Shown here one piece after another: positions 10,745 through 24,200 of a DNA stretch of 64,000 nucleotides; position 1 is the stretch's first letter, and each line of letters begins with the position of its first letter. The DNA comes from Sipunculus nudus. Taxonomy: Eukaryota > Annelida > Sipuncula > Golfingiida > Sipunculidae. The position numbers and the translations under genes are program-made. Below the pieces are notes generated by a model. The model was not told the DNA's origin and searched no databases. It worked only from the letters and a program-made list of their open reading frames with translations. The stretch is taken from contig CM049314.1 in the NCBI GenBank assembly GCA_026874595.1, positions 68,690,300 through 68,754,299 of the forward strand. Direction: 5' to 3'.

Positions 10745-13700
10745 GTAAGTTGTCTAAACAATGTTTTTTTCTTTGGTTCCTGAACAAAAAAAAAAATATT
10801 TGTCCATATTATACCTTTATTATACCTACGTTTGGAAACACAAACTGTCTTTTTCAGTTTCTGTTACAGTTTATTCACCTGTTTTTACATGTAAAATGTA
10901 GTCTTTAAAAAGTAAACCAAAGTCGTGCAAATGTATTAAAGTATTCATTGGGTAAGTGAATGAGAATTGGTACAAGTTTTAATTGTGTTACAATTGCATG
11001 TGTCCAGAATACAGGACAGTTGAAGAAACAAATGGCGGAACCTGCCCTGCCACTGTCGTCAACGCTTGCAAACGGCACATCCAGTTAATAAGGCTCGGAT
11101 ATGGGGGCCTTGGTGAATCCCTCGTTGAAGCTGGAGTTATAACAGAGAAAGAGAGACAGCACCTGGACCACAAGGATGGATATGCCTTGTGCGATCATCT
11201 CTGTAAAAAGGGCAAACATATCTTTGGCAGATTTTTGAGATGTCTGGAGAAGTCACAGAAGCAGGAGGCTGCGATACTGCAAAGAGCAGGTTGATATTTC
11301 TTTTAAAGAACCGTCTTGAGGCACATTAATAATTACATGTACAACATAGAACAATTCATGTCTGTTTTGTGCTGCAATGGATGTCTCCGTCCTGTTGTTT
11401 GTTCCATCCTAGTTTATGCCTTTCCCCTTTTTAGCTCATCTGACTTAAAGTCAACTGAGCTAAAGTAATGGCACTTTGTTCGTCGTCCGTCAAGCTCACT
11501 CTCTGTCCGGCCGTTCGGTTTTCCTTTATCTATTCAAATCGTAATTGCTTGACAGGGAGGTCAATTATAATTTCCTTGGAATCTGCCACCTATATACTCC
11601 GAGAATCCAGAATAATCAAATGAAATGTCATGATTTTTGCTAAGCTTTTTTTTCTTTTTTTTATTGATATAATACCAACAATACATCAAATAATATTACA
11701 TATAAACAATTAACAAGACGATACATGGTGTACAGACTTCAAAGGATACATACATGTTACATACCACCAAAAAAATAATAACAACAATCAGATTTCCTAC
11801 ATCTGTAGGTAGTACATAGAAAATAATCAGATATTAATTTTTATACGAATATTACAGTACTATCACAGGAAAGACTTCAATTTCTCTGACTTTATAAGAT
11901 GCTTTTCCAATTTATTTATTTTTGTTATGCTACTTTATATTCAATACGTTCCAAATTAAATATTATTGCTGCATATTTTTGTAGAGACAGTTCACTTGGT
12001 GAAACCCGGCAATTAAAAACCATATTTTTGTATGAAAGAAGCAAGTGAATTATTATTACATACTCTGTTGTCTCAATGATAACTCCTAGCAACATATTTT
12101 CTTTTGTATTTTCAGGCATTTTTATATCGAATTCCAAAAGCCAACTACAAATCTCAAATACACTAAGCAACTTCTGAAAAAAAATTGAACTGATGTTTCA
12201 GCATTCATAGAACAATATGAACATCTTTCATTTTCAACAAGATTCCATCTGTATAAGTTTTTGTTTAATGGTAAAATATCGTTAAGAACTTTGTACTGAA
12301 ACTCTCTAGTTTTTGTTTCAATTGTGGTTTTAAAAGGTCTCTCATAAAGTAACTTCCAATCTATATCCGTCTCTACTGGTTTTTGTATCTGTATATGTGC
12401 AGTTGGGCGAATTCCTTTTTCTTTCACCAAATTACTGTACATTGTTCTGACGTTTAACTTCTCTAAAAACTATGGTTTGCCAAGTGCATTGGTTGAATCT
12501 TTCTGTTCTAGGATATCATGATTTAACAGTTTAAGCCACCCTCTTGGTATAGAATGTAAGACAACAGTCCAATTCATGTACTCCTTCAGCTCTAGTCCTG
12601 AAACCTGCCATTTTATCAGTTCATTATTATTTCCTACAATGTCTTTTAAAAAGTTATATCCGTGCCTAGAGATAGTATAAAGATAGAAGGAAGCTCTTTC
12701 TCTAGTTAGGTAATTATTCCAAAGCGGCTGGGCCAACACTGAAACTCAATTAGTGGGTATCGTGCAAATAGAGGTTGCCCAAGCATTTAAAAAATCCTTA
12801 TAAAATGTTGGTAAGTATTTACTGATCCGTGCTCTATCAAAATTACAATTTACACTTTTAATACCACCAATCTTTCTCAAATGACAGTTAGGTTTATTTT
12901 CCACGGTGTAAATGAAGAATCAATTAATTTGTTGACCCATATCAGGTTTTGGCACCTCAAAACAAGTTAAATGTCCGGTAACTTTAAACCCCCATCTTTA
13001 TTATCCATAATGAGTGACGTTTGTTTTATTTTTTTATACTTCCAGAAGAAACTCTTTCTTTTATCTTGAACCTCCTTGAAAAAGCAAGATAGTGGAGATT
13101 GCATCATACAAGGATACATAATTTTTGGTTTAGCAAATGTTTTAACAGTTATTCGTCCAAAAAAGGACAAGGATCGACGATTCCATCTCCCTCAACATGT
13201 ATTGAAGGAAGTTAAAACTTTTTCAAAATTGCATTTCTGGTTAATAGTATTATTGTAAGTAAAAAAAATCCAAGAATTTTAATTGCATTTGTAGTTAAAT
13301 TTCTCCAGTTGAAGTGGCCTATTCTCTTATCACTGTTTTTTAACGGGCCTAGCCATAAAGCATCAGACTTCTCAAAGTTATTTTTGAGAGAAGAATATTT
13401 TGAAAATTGACAGAGTACTTCCTCAAGGTGAAATAGAGAGTTTTCGGCTTTAACAAAAAATGTCGAATCATCTGCAAATAAACACATTTTTATCTCTGAC
13501 TTGGCAACCCTTATTCCCCCTATATATTATACTTAACCATAAGACTAAGTATTTCCATAACCATAATGAATAAATATGGAGCTAGAGGATCTCCTTGCCG
13601 TGTTCGCCTTTGTAAAGGAAAGTATTTGATACCATACCCGTTATTCACAACACTACTCTCAATGTTTGTATGCAGCACGCGGGCCCTTTTTATAAATCAT

Positions 13701-16173
13701 TTAGAAAAGCCAAATCTTCTTAGAACAGAGAAAATAGAGGTATGATTATATATCTTAATATCCCAATATATTTACCTGGTAGGAACGCATATTGATCAGG
13801 TCCAATTAGGGTTGACAATAAAGGCTTTATATGATTAATTAATAATCTACTTATAATTTTGGTATCTACGTTTTAAAGGCTTGTAGGCCTCCAGTTTTTA
13901 TATATCTACAGTCTCGACCTTGCTATGGAATATAAGATACAATAGCCTGCTTTTGGCTATTAGTTAATTCCCCTTTAACATGTTTCTCGTTTAAACAATT
14001 GGTTTATTCCTGACCTATCGGAAAAAAATATTTAGTGTAAAACTCTATAGTTAACCCGTCATTTCCGGGCGTTTTATTTCCAGACATATCCTTCAAAGTT
14101 TTATATATTTCCTGACAAGTAAATTCACCTTCACAGTGCAATCTTTGTGTATCCGTTAACACCAGGATGTCAATGGAATTTAGAAAATTATATCAATCAT
14201 CATCGATCACATTTGGTATTCTAGAGTATCTTTTTTAATAATACAAGTGTAATTCTCTGATTACATCCTGTGGATCTGTAATTTCTTTGCCTTTTTCATT
14301 AATAAGTTTTCTTAAAAAGTTTGTGCTTTTCTGCTTTTTTCAAGACCTGTAAAATACTAACTGTTCCTTTTGCTGAGCTTATTTTTCAAGGAAAGTTTCA
14401 TTATTATGTTAACACGGGTAACCTCTATTTCCACACTAGCCGTGACAACCCGACTCAGTAGGCAATCTGATAATTGGGCTGCTAAGCTTACTCGAGTCGT
14501 GATACAAGTAATGTCGTGGAATGTATCGCAATGGTCTTGCATCAGGTTGCATTCATAACGGTTAACGGCCCATTATCTCAATATTGTGCTAAGAATGATA
14601 CATTAACACAACAGTATACATGTTAGCTCACAACCCAAACTGAAACACTGTCTCCATGGACACGGGTCATTTCCTGTATCGCCTACAAGCTGCCTGCGTC
14701 CTTTAACCAGTGAGAGTCATGCTTGTGTTCATGCGGACATACATCCAACAAATATGTCGAGGGGTTTACCAATGTGCTGGGTTAAAACGGAACTTTTCCC
14801 GCTCATGTTATGTATTATAAGAAAGTACACAAATAAATGCTAACGATTATTCTGGTTTATGTTGATTGACAGTGTACCTGTAGGCCATGGAGCGTAGTCA
14901 GAATTGCCGAAAATATTTTCATCTTCATAAGGCCTTGTAATGCGATCCTCAGACTAAGATGTAATAAAAATCTGGCGCCAGTAATCTGGTCGTAATGCCA
15001 GAGGGTCAATATGACGATATATCCACAATGCCACATTACACCTGTGGTTTTAGTTTCATAATTATAATTTCATCTATTGTTCTGAAACCTAGTGTGTTTG
15101 TTTTGTATCTACCGCCATACCACCACCTCACAAGGGTAGATATTGTTTTCAGTCCGATTGTTTTCGTCAGTCTTTGCCTGAAGGATATATTGTGGACACA
15201 GTTACTCTTGAAGCACTGAATATTTCCCCCTAAAATTTGAAACGGAAATTATTTCCACCAAAATATTGGAAGAGCTCGAAAACTGGTCAAATCAGCCAAA
15301 AGGTATTTCTTTGTAAACTGCAATACTTTTAAAATACTTGATATTTTATCCGTCAGATTTTGTACACATATTTTTATCAGCAAGGTGCTTGGAAGACTTC
15401 CTGGTGACATTGACCTTGAACTTCAAGATCAAATCAGTGAACATTTTATAAACCGTGAATCCTTTGAACTACTGGCCAAATCGGGAAGAAACCTTAGAGA
15501 TTCCGGGTCCACAGGGCAAAAGGTTAAGGACCCAGAGTCAATTTCTATAGAAAGATCGTTTATTGCATTTATGCCATACTTTTCATCCCAAACTTTCCAT
15601 CTATCACATAAGGTTACCTTCAATTAAAAGAACAAAATATCTACTTTGACAGATACCTATGATGCTTCTTAATTAGATTGGTTTCAATTCAATTATATTT
15701 TTTAGCAGGGGGAGGCGAGAGGCGCTTGAAACTGCATACTGAAAAAATAATGGGCTTCAAGAAACTGTTAAACAGTTCACTTGAATTCACTCAATCTTTA
15801 GTAACAAGTCTTGAGAAAGCTCAAGTTGTTGTTGAGAGACGCATAAAGGATTGCCTGGTAAGAAAAAGAAATCGAATAATCTTTTCTCTGTATAAAGCCA
15901 ACTTGTGACATTTATTCTTAATAAATAACTATTTCTCTTAGTAGGACATTTTTCGTAAGTAGCCTACGGATTATTTATGATAAAATCACACATTCAACAT
16001 TCATCTCAATAAAATCTAAAGGTTGAAAACATTGTTGCAACTGTTAACTTTAGACGAACAGATCTGCACTCATTGCCATGATGCCATTAGTCTAGCCATA
16101 GCTGAAACTGAGGTGAAAAAGGCATATTGATATATTTGAAATGATATCCATATAGTTTAGAATTAACTGCCTT

Positions 16174-16257
<84 letters not shown>

Positions 16258-19200
16258 CAAAGAGAAGCGTTAGTTCTCAATTTTCTTTTTTTTCTATAGC
16301 GTTACCAGAAAAGGGTCAAGTATTCGAAGTTTGTTGACATGTTGTTGGAAACGGATGAGGAAACATTCGAACAGTTTATTCAGTGTCTTCATCATAGCCC
16401 AGAACCTGGCCACAGAGTTATCGCCAAACGCCTGAGGCAGTTAGGTAATGGAAGTATAACAGACCTTACATTTATATTTTTGTTTTCTTGGGCCATAATA
16501 TTGACTGTAACCTGAAATTCTTGAGAACATTTCTTGTCGAATTTTTCTAAATCTGCTACCTACCCGCAGGAATAGATATATATTTTACCTATCGCTTTGA
16601 CATGTTTTCTTGTCATTTGAAGGCGAAAAGACCGAAACAATTACGGCAGAGGTAGGACATTTCTTTCATTTCTGATATATTTCATTTCTCGGTAGAGCAT
16701 ATAATATTGATGTGAAAGCAATCAAACTTAATTTATTTTTAAATTCAGTATACGTTTATAATATAACAATTTATTTGCCGTCATCAAAATATGTATTTTA
16801 CGATCAAAACATATCATATTGTCGGTGGTAGAATGATTATTGTTCATATTCCCTGCTAGAGTCAGTTTAAAATTTTACTCTCTATTTTAGATAACATTGA
16901 ACATTCTTAAAGGCTGCGACGAAGCATTCAGCGGGGACCAAGAAAAGTTTTTTTACTGGGAAAGAAGCAGGGTGTATAATTATATCCGCAATATACTAGA
17001 AAATCAACCATGCGAACCTACTGACCCTTCCAACTGTAATTGGAGTCCGGAAAGTCAAACTGAAAACGTCGACCCTCGGGCATACCGGATAACCTCTCTT
17101 CTGGAAAATTGGTTCCGCCATTTAATACCGAAAACGGCACGAGTTACAAGAAAAGGGGTATCATTGCATTGTATGTGCAACAGTTTGGATGACTGCGAGA
17201 TCTTGCGAATCGGAGCAAGGACCAAAACACTCTATAATGTCCTGTCTCAGTGTGTTCTCGTGTGTTGGCCTGACCTGCTAAATCTGTCTCATGTTGAAAT
17301 AGAAGGGACCTTGGACATCAAAAGCCCCATATTCGGTAATTACTATGTTTTAGTGAAAGAATTCTGCATTTTTTCTAGAAACTCATTTTATGTAACATGC
17401 ATAGTAAAAATTTAAAATAACTAAGTCAGAGGGAAAAGTTTCATATCTAAAATGTCATTGATTTAATGAACGCCCCTTTTAATTGCAGGGCAACCGGTGG
17501 TCACACGATTCCAAGTCAATGAGTCACAAAAGGTATATAACTTGTTTTTTACACATAGTCATAACATTGCTTGATTCATATAATTAATTATGTATATAAT
17601 TTATAAGAAATGATTTTACTATTTATTTTCATACACGCACCTATTTCGATAATATACGTACTCCCACGCGGATGTATACATATATGTTTCAACATAATAA
17701 AACTTCTTAAGGTTACTTCAGGATATAGTAAAAGGAAAAATCACCAATGTACATGGGTACTGTATTTAATTTCTCTGTTGTTAAGTGTTGTTGTTCCACA
17801 TCTCTTTCCTACAGCAACAATCATAGTAGATTATGTATATTTTGTAGATTCTTTCTATCTATTTATCTAGAAACCAATAAGCCTTAAAATTTTCTCAGGT
17901 TATTTTGCGGTACAAAATCTGAATTGCATAAACAGGAGACTGCTCAGAATGAGTTGTAAGAATATACACGTGCCTCTCGTAATGCATAGATAAACATCAA
18001 GCTTTTCCCAAACTGTTAACGTTATGTTTATGGAAACATCTTCACGATGGCGCCATAAATGCGTTAATACATGCCCGGAACGATTGCAATTGTCCCTACT
18101 GACAATCTTAGAAAAGTAAATCTAAAAATTTGTTTCACATATATCACTGGATTCAGAACATCCTGAGAATACAAACTGAACAGGGATGATCAAATGCACA
18201 ACCAGATGTTTCGGTTGGGAGGGTATAAACGATAAACATAACATTAGTATAAATACTTTTCCGTTAACGTTTTATGTTCAAATAGTATTATTTTGCATAT
18301 AAAATCAATAATGCCAAACCGTCAGTGCATACTAACATTCTATTAACTGCACTATTAAATGCAAGGGTATTTTACAGTATATCTCCGTATATACCGTATA
18401 TTTGCCATCATTGTCATAGTTTCCATGTATCGGAGTCAATTATATTTTCAGGCTGTAAAGAGCGCGCTCATGTTTGCAGCTGGGAATGGGCATAACAAGA
18501 TACTCTACAGGCTATTGGAACAGGGAGCCGATGTCACAAGTACTGATAACGTAAGCTCATCTACTAAGAAGTATATTGAGGTCACATTTATACATTAAGC
18601 AAACACATTTACCAGGGGGAGTACTAAAATTAGCTTCTCAGAACACACAGGTTTGGTCCTGTTTGAATAAACAGATGTCTGTGTATTTTTTTTCAGATTC
18701 CTTTCTAAGCAGCAAATAAATTGGACTCTTTTAATAATAGTTTATTTAAATTTCTTTTTATGCAAAATGTGCATTTTTAAGCAAGACTATGCCCAATATT
18801 CATTCCTTTATTCTTTTCAGAAATTCAATGTATCCTCACACGGTTTGATTTCTCAAGATATTATTTTTAATGCTGAATTTTCTCATAACTGCAGGACGGA
18901 AAGACAGCTCTGATTTGTGCAGCTGAAAACGGTCACAATGAAACGGTTTCCATTCTGCTGGAGAAGGGGGCCGATGTCACTTCAGCAGTTCACGTAAGTA
19001 TCCTTAACGAGTTGCTGATATGATAACTCAAATATAACTACTACTTTTTTTCAATCTGATATATTGTATGTCTGGAGAGCGTGTCAGGATCAAATCTGTA
19101 GTGGATTTCGATTCTGAGGACAGGATGTCCTGATTTATAATTCAAAGAACAACAACCGGTATAAAGAGTTAACAATATCACTTAACTGAAACTGCATATA

Positions 19201-21205
19201 ATATGTACATACAGTCAGGCATAAAAGTAAAAACACAACATTTCTAGAAGCAAAGGGAAAAATGAAGTTGTAGAAATTTCAGAAAACAAACGAAACAGCA
19301 CTTGACTATGCCGCCAAGGGAAACCATGTCGATACAGTGCGGGAACTCGTTAATTATGTCAAAGAGCAACGAATTGAGTTAAAAGTAAGTATGATAATCT
19401 TCCTGGCAACCACTACTATACCGCAGTATCACTTGAGCATACCTGATTTAATAAAGCACGTTTCAAAGGTATCTATACTAAGGTATTTATACTAGCCGTA
19501 TGATGACTTGTCGTTTTGTCATAGGTGTTTGTACTTTAATTTCATTCGCAGATATTTGACAGTGCTCTGAATGAAGCAAGAACAGCTGGATTCCTAGAAA
19601 TTGTGAAACTTTTTCTGGAAATTCAAGAATATTTACCCTTAATCCAGCATAAGGTACATATGGTTTTTAAAATTTAAAAGATCACCGCTAATAAGTTTCA
19701 GTCCTCTACATTTAACTTGGGCCTGGAACTGATGATTTTCAGAACATGCCAAGATATCTAAGATAGATACATGGTTTTTTTGAGTAAACATATTTAATGA
19801 GAGCAAATCTGAACAATTCATATTAAATAAGGAATTATATTCTGTTTAACTATTCTTTTAAATTAATTCATTAGAATATTTATAAATATATATATATATA
19901 TATAGTTTTGTATCATATATTTATTTTCATGTGGGTTGTAGCTGTGCAAGTTCCTGGATGATGCGGTCAATGCTACTCGTAGTGACCTACTTGCACTGTA
20001 CCTTGAGCATGGAGCTCTTCCTAATTTTAGCAGCCGTTCGGTATACACGTTTATTTGATTCTGTTGGCTTTATATTCAATATTCACCGATACAAGACAAA
20101 GTAGTGGTAATATATAAATGAGTTTTTAGTGATATTCAACAACAATATTGCTTTAGTTTCTGTATTTGACATCAAGTGCAATTTTTATTTGCCTGAAATA
20201 ATTTTCTATTTTCAGACCATGTGTACACCTGTTACATTTGCATCTAAGAGTGGCGATATGAAATCCGTGAAAATATTACTTGAGCATGGAGCCAATCCCA
20301 ACTTTACTCCACAATATGGGGTAAGAATTAATCCGATATTCTTAATACGAAGTTTCTTATTATGTAATCCTGTCCGGCTTATGATACTAGAATTTACATG
20401 TTATATAGTACATTAGTTAGGCAAAAAATGTATGTTCTCAGTTACTTTTTTTTCAGAAATCAGTGCGGCGGATGGGGGGGGGATGGGTATTAACATTTTT
20501 GTATGTTTTGATACAAATGTCATATGATTAGAGAAAAGCCTGAAAATGACACATTTTATTCTATACAGTTAAAAAAACTATATAACAATGTAAAATTGAT
20601 CAAAATTGTATTATTTTATCTTCTTGAAAGATGAAATCAAAATGAAAATTTTGATGCGCGGGTTTAAAATTGACGCTGGCACTGCATGAGAACTATAGCC
20701 TTTATGTTTTTTCCCTTATATTTAAGAACTACATATATGATTAAATGCGCATATTTCAATTTTTTTAGGGATACACAAAGTACCAATTATACCAACATTT
20801 AGAATATGATTTGTTTTATAATATTAATAAGCGTTCATCCAAATATAAAGATCATTGAAGATCCAATAAATTTATCATCGTGCAACTTAAAATGTCAATG
20901 AAGTCTCAATTTACCCTGAATTTAAATGTCCATATGAGACAAAATCTACGTCTAATGCTCTTAATGGATGACAACTCGCATTCATCAAACCTAGGAACCA
21001 TCAGATAGTTCAACTGCTTATCTGCCCTTGATAAAAATTATTTGAAATATTAGATTAAAAAAAATTAAGTTCGTGAATTTAGAGTCGTGCAAACCATCTC
21101 AAAATCATTTAATCACTATTCTTTCATACAGTATCTTTATGACTAGATGTATTGTGTGGCTAAGATGTAGTGAACATAATAATAATCAATGAAAGTTTCC
21201 TGTCT

Positions 21206-21258
<53 letters not shown>

Positions 21259-24200
21259 CTTTAGGACACAGCACTGCTTGAAGCATCAGAAGCCGGCTTT
21301 TCTAATATCGTAGATCTGCTCTTGCAGTATAAGGCTTGTCAGGACGTAAGAAGCCACTTGGTAAGATAATTGAATTCAGAAATTTTGAGGTCAGATGCTG
21401 TAGATGTCGGTAAAGAGTTAATAAAAATGAAATATCCAGTGAAACCTAACTTTTATTTCGCGTGACATATATTTTATCAACTAGCTTGATTCTTAGCCCC
21501 TTCTACGTTAGACATTTGAGTTTTATAAACCTGTAATGGTCATTTGGGCATGTGTATGAAATGATGGGAATTGTTGAAACATAATTTTAAAATAAATATC
21601 AGGCGGTCAAGTAAAAATACATGAAAGAGGTGTGCTACCAACCTAGACATAAATGAATATGAGACTCCTGTTGAGTTTATGCTTTAATATATACTAGCAG
21701 ACCTGACCTAAGTATGCATTATGTATGACGTCTGTTATTAGTATCTAATCATGCAGTTGAAGCAATTTATGAAGTTATATCTTGTGGTCCAGTGTGGTAT
21801 AAACTTGCTGATTATAATAGTGAGTCAATTGGTCAATTAAGCAGTCATCGGTGACTTATTACCATGATTAATGGCCCAGTGGGTAGGGCCCTGGGGTTTC
21901 TTGGAAAGTGATCAGACCCTGGATATCATGAAGGAGGAAAAATCAATCGTGGTTCGATAAGTACACGGGGTTTGACTTGCGCATAATCTGAGGATTGCCA
22001 ATTTTTTTTTTTTTTTTTATTGAATCAAAAAAGTACAGGCACAAAAAACATTTTTAAAAATGGATAAAAAAAAACAGGAGACAATCTGGCACAGGTGAGA
22101 TGTAATCTCTGCAAGCAAAACACTTCAATAGAATAAAAATTGTTACTAATCCTTAAATTTTAACAGATCTATAATACACATGCAACCTGTTATATTAATG
22201 CACACCTGGTACCTAGCTACCTGTGTACTAAATCTATTTTTTAATTATCAAAGATAAGTTAACTTCATCTGACCCTAGGGCCTTATAAAATACTTGATCT
22301 AATTCATTCTAATCCTCAAGTAACTGACTGCCTGATTACAATATATACCTTACTAGCTGTGAATACAAAAAAAAATATGTTGATTTCCTGTTGCAAATTA
22401 AACCAGATATCCCCATATCACCTTATAAAAAGAATATAGCTTTGGTTTTCTAATATAACAATCTTTGTATGATTAATACATCATTCAATTAATCCTGACC
22501 TAGTGGATGTTTATTTACCTATTATTGTAAGAGAAGGTTAACAGTTTTTACAATGAATAGCTATTGCCAGAATGGCAGACCAAGTACACCCATGGGACAA
22601 TTTACATTATACCCTATTAATTATTATTTTTGCATGCTTTAAATCTCTCTTGTCACCTAGTGATAATTAAGTGAAACATACATATCTTTATGCTATAACT
22701 GTCACCTTTTAAATTGATGAAAATTACATTCATGAGACAAACAAGTTGTAATGGTACATAACAATGCCTGTCTTACCGTTAATATATGATACAGACTTCC
22801 CTATACAGACCTAACTCAGTAAAACTTAAGTAACCACGTTTTTATAATTAATCACAATTCATTGCCCATTTATATATGTATGCTAGCAATACACTTTACC
22901 CTTATGTGAAAATATAAATGAACATTCCTTTTTATTGATTATTTATAACAGTTGTTATCACATTTATCTACTCATATCATTAACATACTTTTATCAATCA
23001 CTTAAATGTCTACGTGTAAACTATTTCATGATAAAAAAAGACCCTAGAACCCTAAATTATAAATTTAAGATTGGTGTGTTACTGCTTTCTGTAAAAAAGT
23101 TCAGTTTCTTCCATTTTTTATCATGTACAATAGTATTTCCTTTCTTATAAGCAATATATTTTTCTATTTCCTTCACTTGTTTTATAAACAAGATTGCTCC
23201 TTTCAAAGAAGGCTTGTTGCTTTTACCTCTACAATCATATATATATTTTTAACAAAAAGTACAATACTGCCTATAATGTCTGTATAATCACCTAATATTA
23301 TTGGTGCACAGTCAAACTTAAAATCCTGTTCAGCCACTTTATTCTCGTTTAACCATAAAAGTATATTTGACCATACTAACTTGACAAATGTGCATGACCA
23401 AAATAGATGAATGTATGTTTCATCTTCTGACTTACAAAATGAGCACCTGGGGTTGTCAATTATATTTGATTTATACAAATGACTATTAAGATACATAATA
23501 CGATTTAGTAATCTGAACTGGAACATTCTAAGTTGCACTGAGTTTGAAACTTTTTTCAGTTTAGGGAAAGCACTCAAAATGCTTTCCCAGCTGGATATAT
23601 TCAAGTCTATAGCCCACTTAATTAGTGGGTTTGTTGAGACAACATAGATCTTTTCAACCATTTTACAGTAAACCTGCTTAGTTACCTTTTTCATGCTAAA
23701 AAGGGTTTCTATATTGTTTTGAATCTGGTGTATTTCTATGTTTACTTTAAGAATTTTATTCCAATCATTTGGTATTGCATCCAACATACCATTGTACCAA
23801 AGCAAGTTTATATTTAAATTGGTACGTGCCTGAAAGAAATCTGAAGAATCCTCTATTTTTCAGTATAATATCTTTTATGTATATTATGCCTGAGTTGTAA
23901 AGTTTTCTAAGAAATAATACCTTATTATCAATCTTTATATGGGAATTATGCCACAGAACCTGGCCAAAAATATCTTTCACTTCTGTTGGTATGCAGAAAT
24001 TAAATTTACACCATGCTTGCATGACTTCTTTCCAAAAGATGTCCTTTAAATAGATCTCATCCAAATCTTCTGGATTGAGATTACATTGAAATGTAAGCTC
24101 CCCCATAGGTAAGGTACTTAATATATGATTTTTCCAAGGATTGTCAGGTTTTTTCTTTAAGATTCTTTCAATCCATTTTATTTTTAATGCGCAATTTTGA

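Larger units (their letters stand above)
11295..15708 (+). other. Intron of gene 2 between CARD 1 and CARD 2
   Basis: About 4.4 kb. It holds a bivalve-type dispersed repeat near 11431-11640, an antisense LINE remnant (11640-14340) and unassigned sequence at 14341-15708. An open frame at 15385-15627 overlaps a 'gacattgaccttgaacttc' repeat-like stretch and does not fit the exon phases, so I do not count it as an exon. Confidence 0.5.

Noticed and set aside
15381-15627. Open frame (KVLGRLPGDIDLELQ...) with an AG before it, between CARD 1 and CARD 2
   Set aside because: It overlaps a 'gacattgaccttgaacttc' motif typical of dispersed repeats. Its phases (2 or 0 in, 0 out) do not fit between phase-1 ends of the neighbouring CARD exons, and there is no gene 1 partner to compare.
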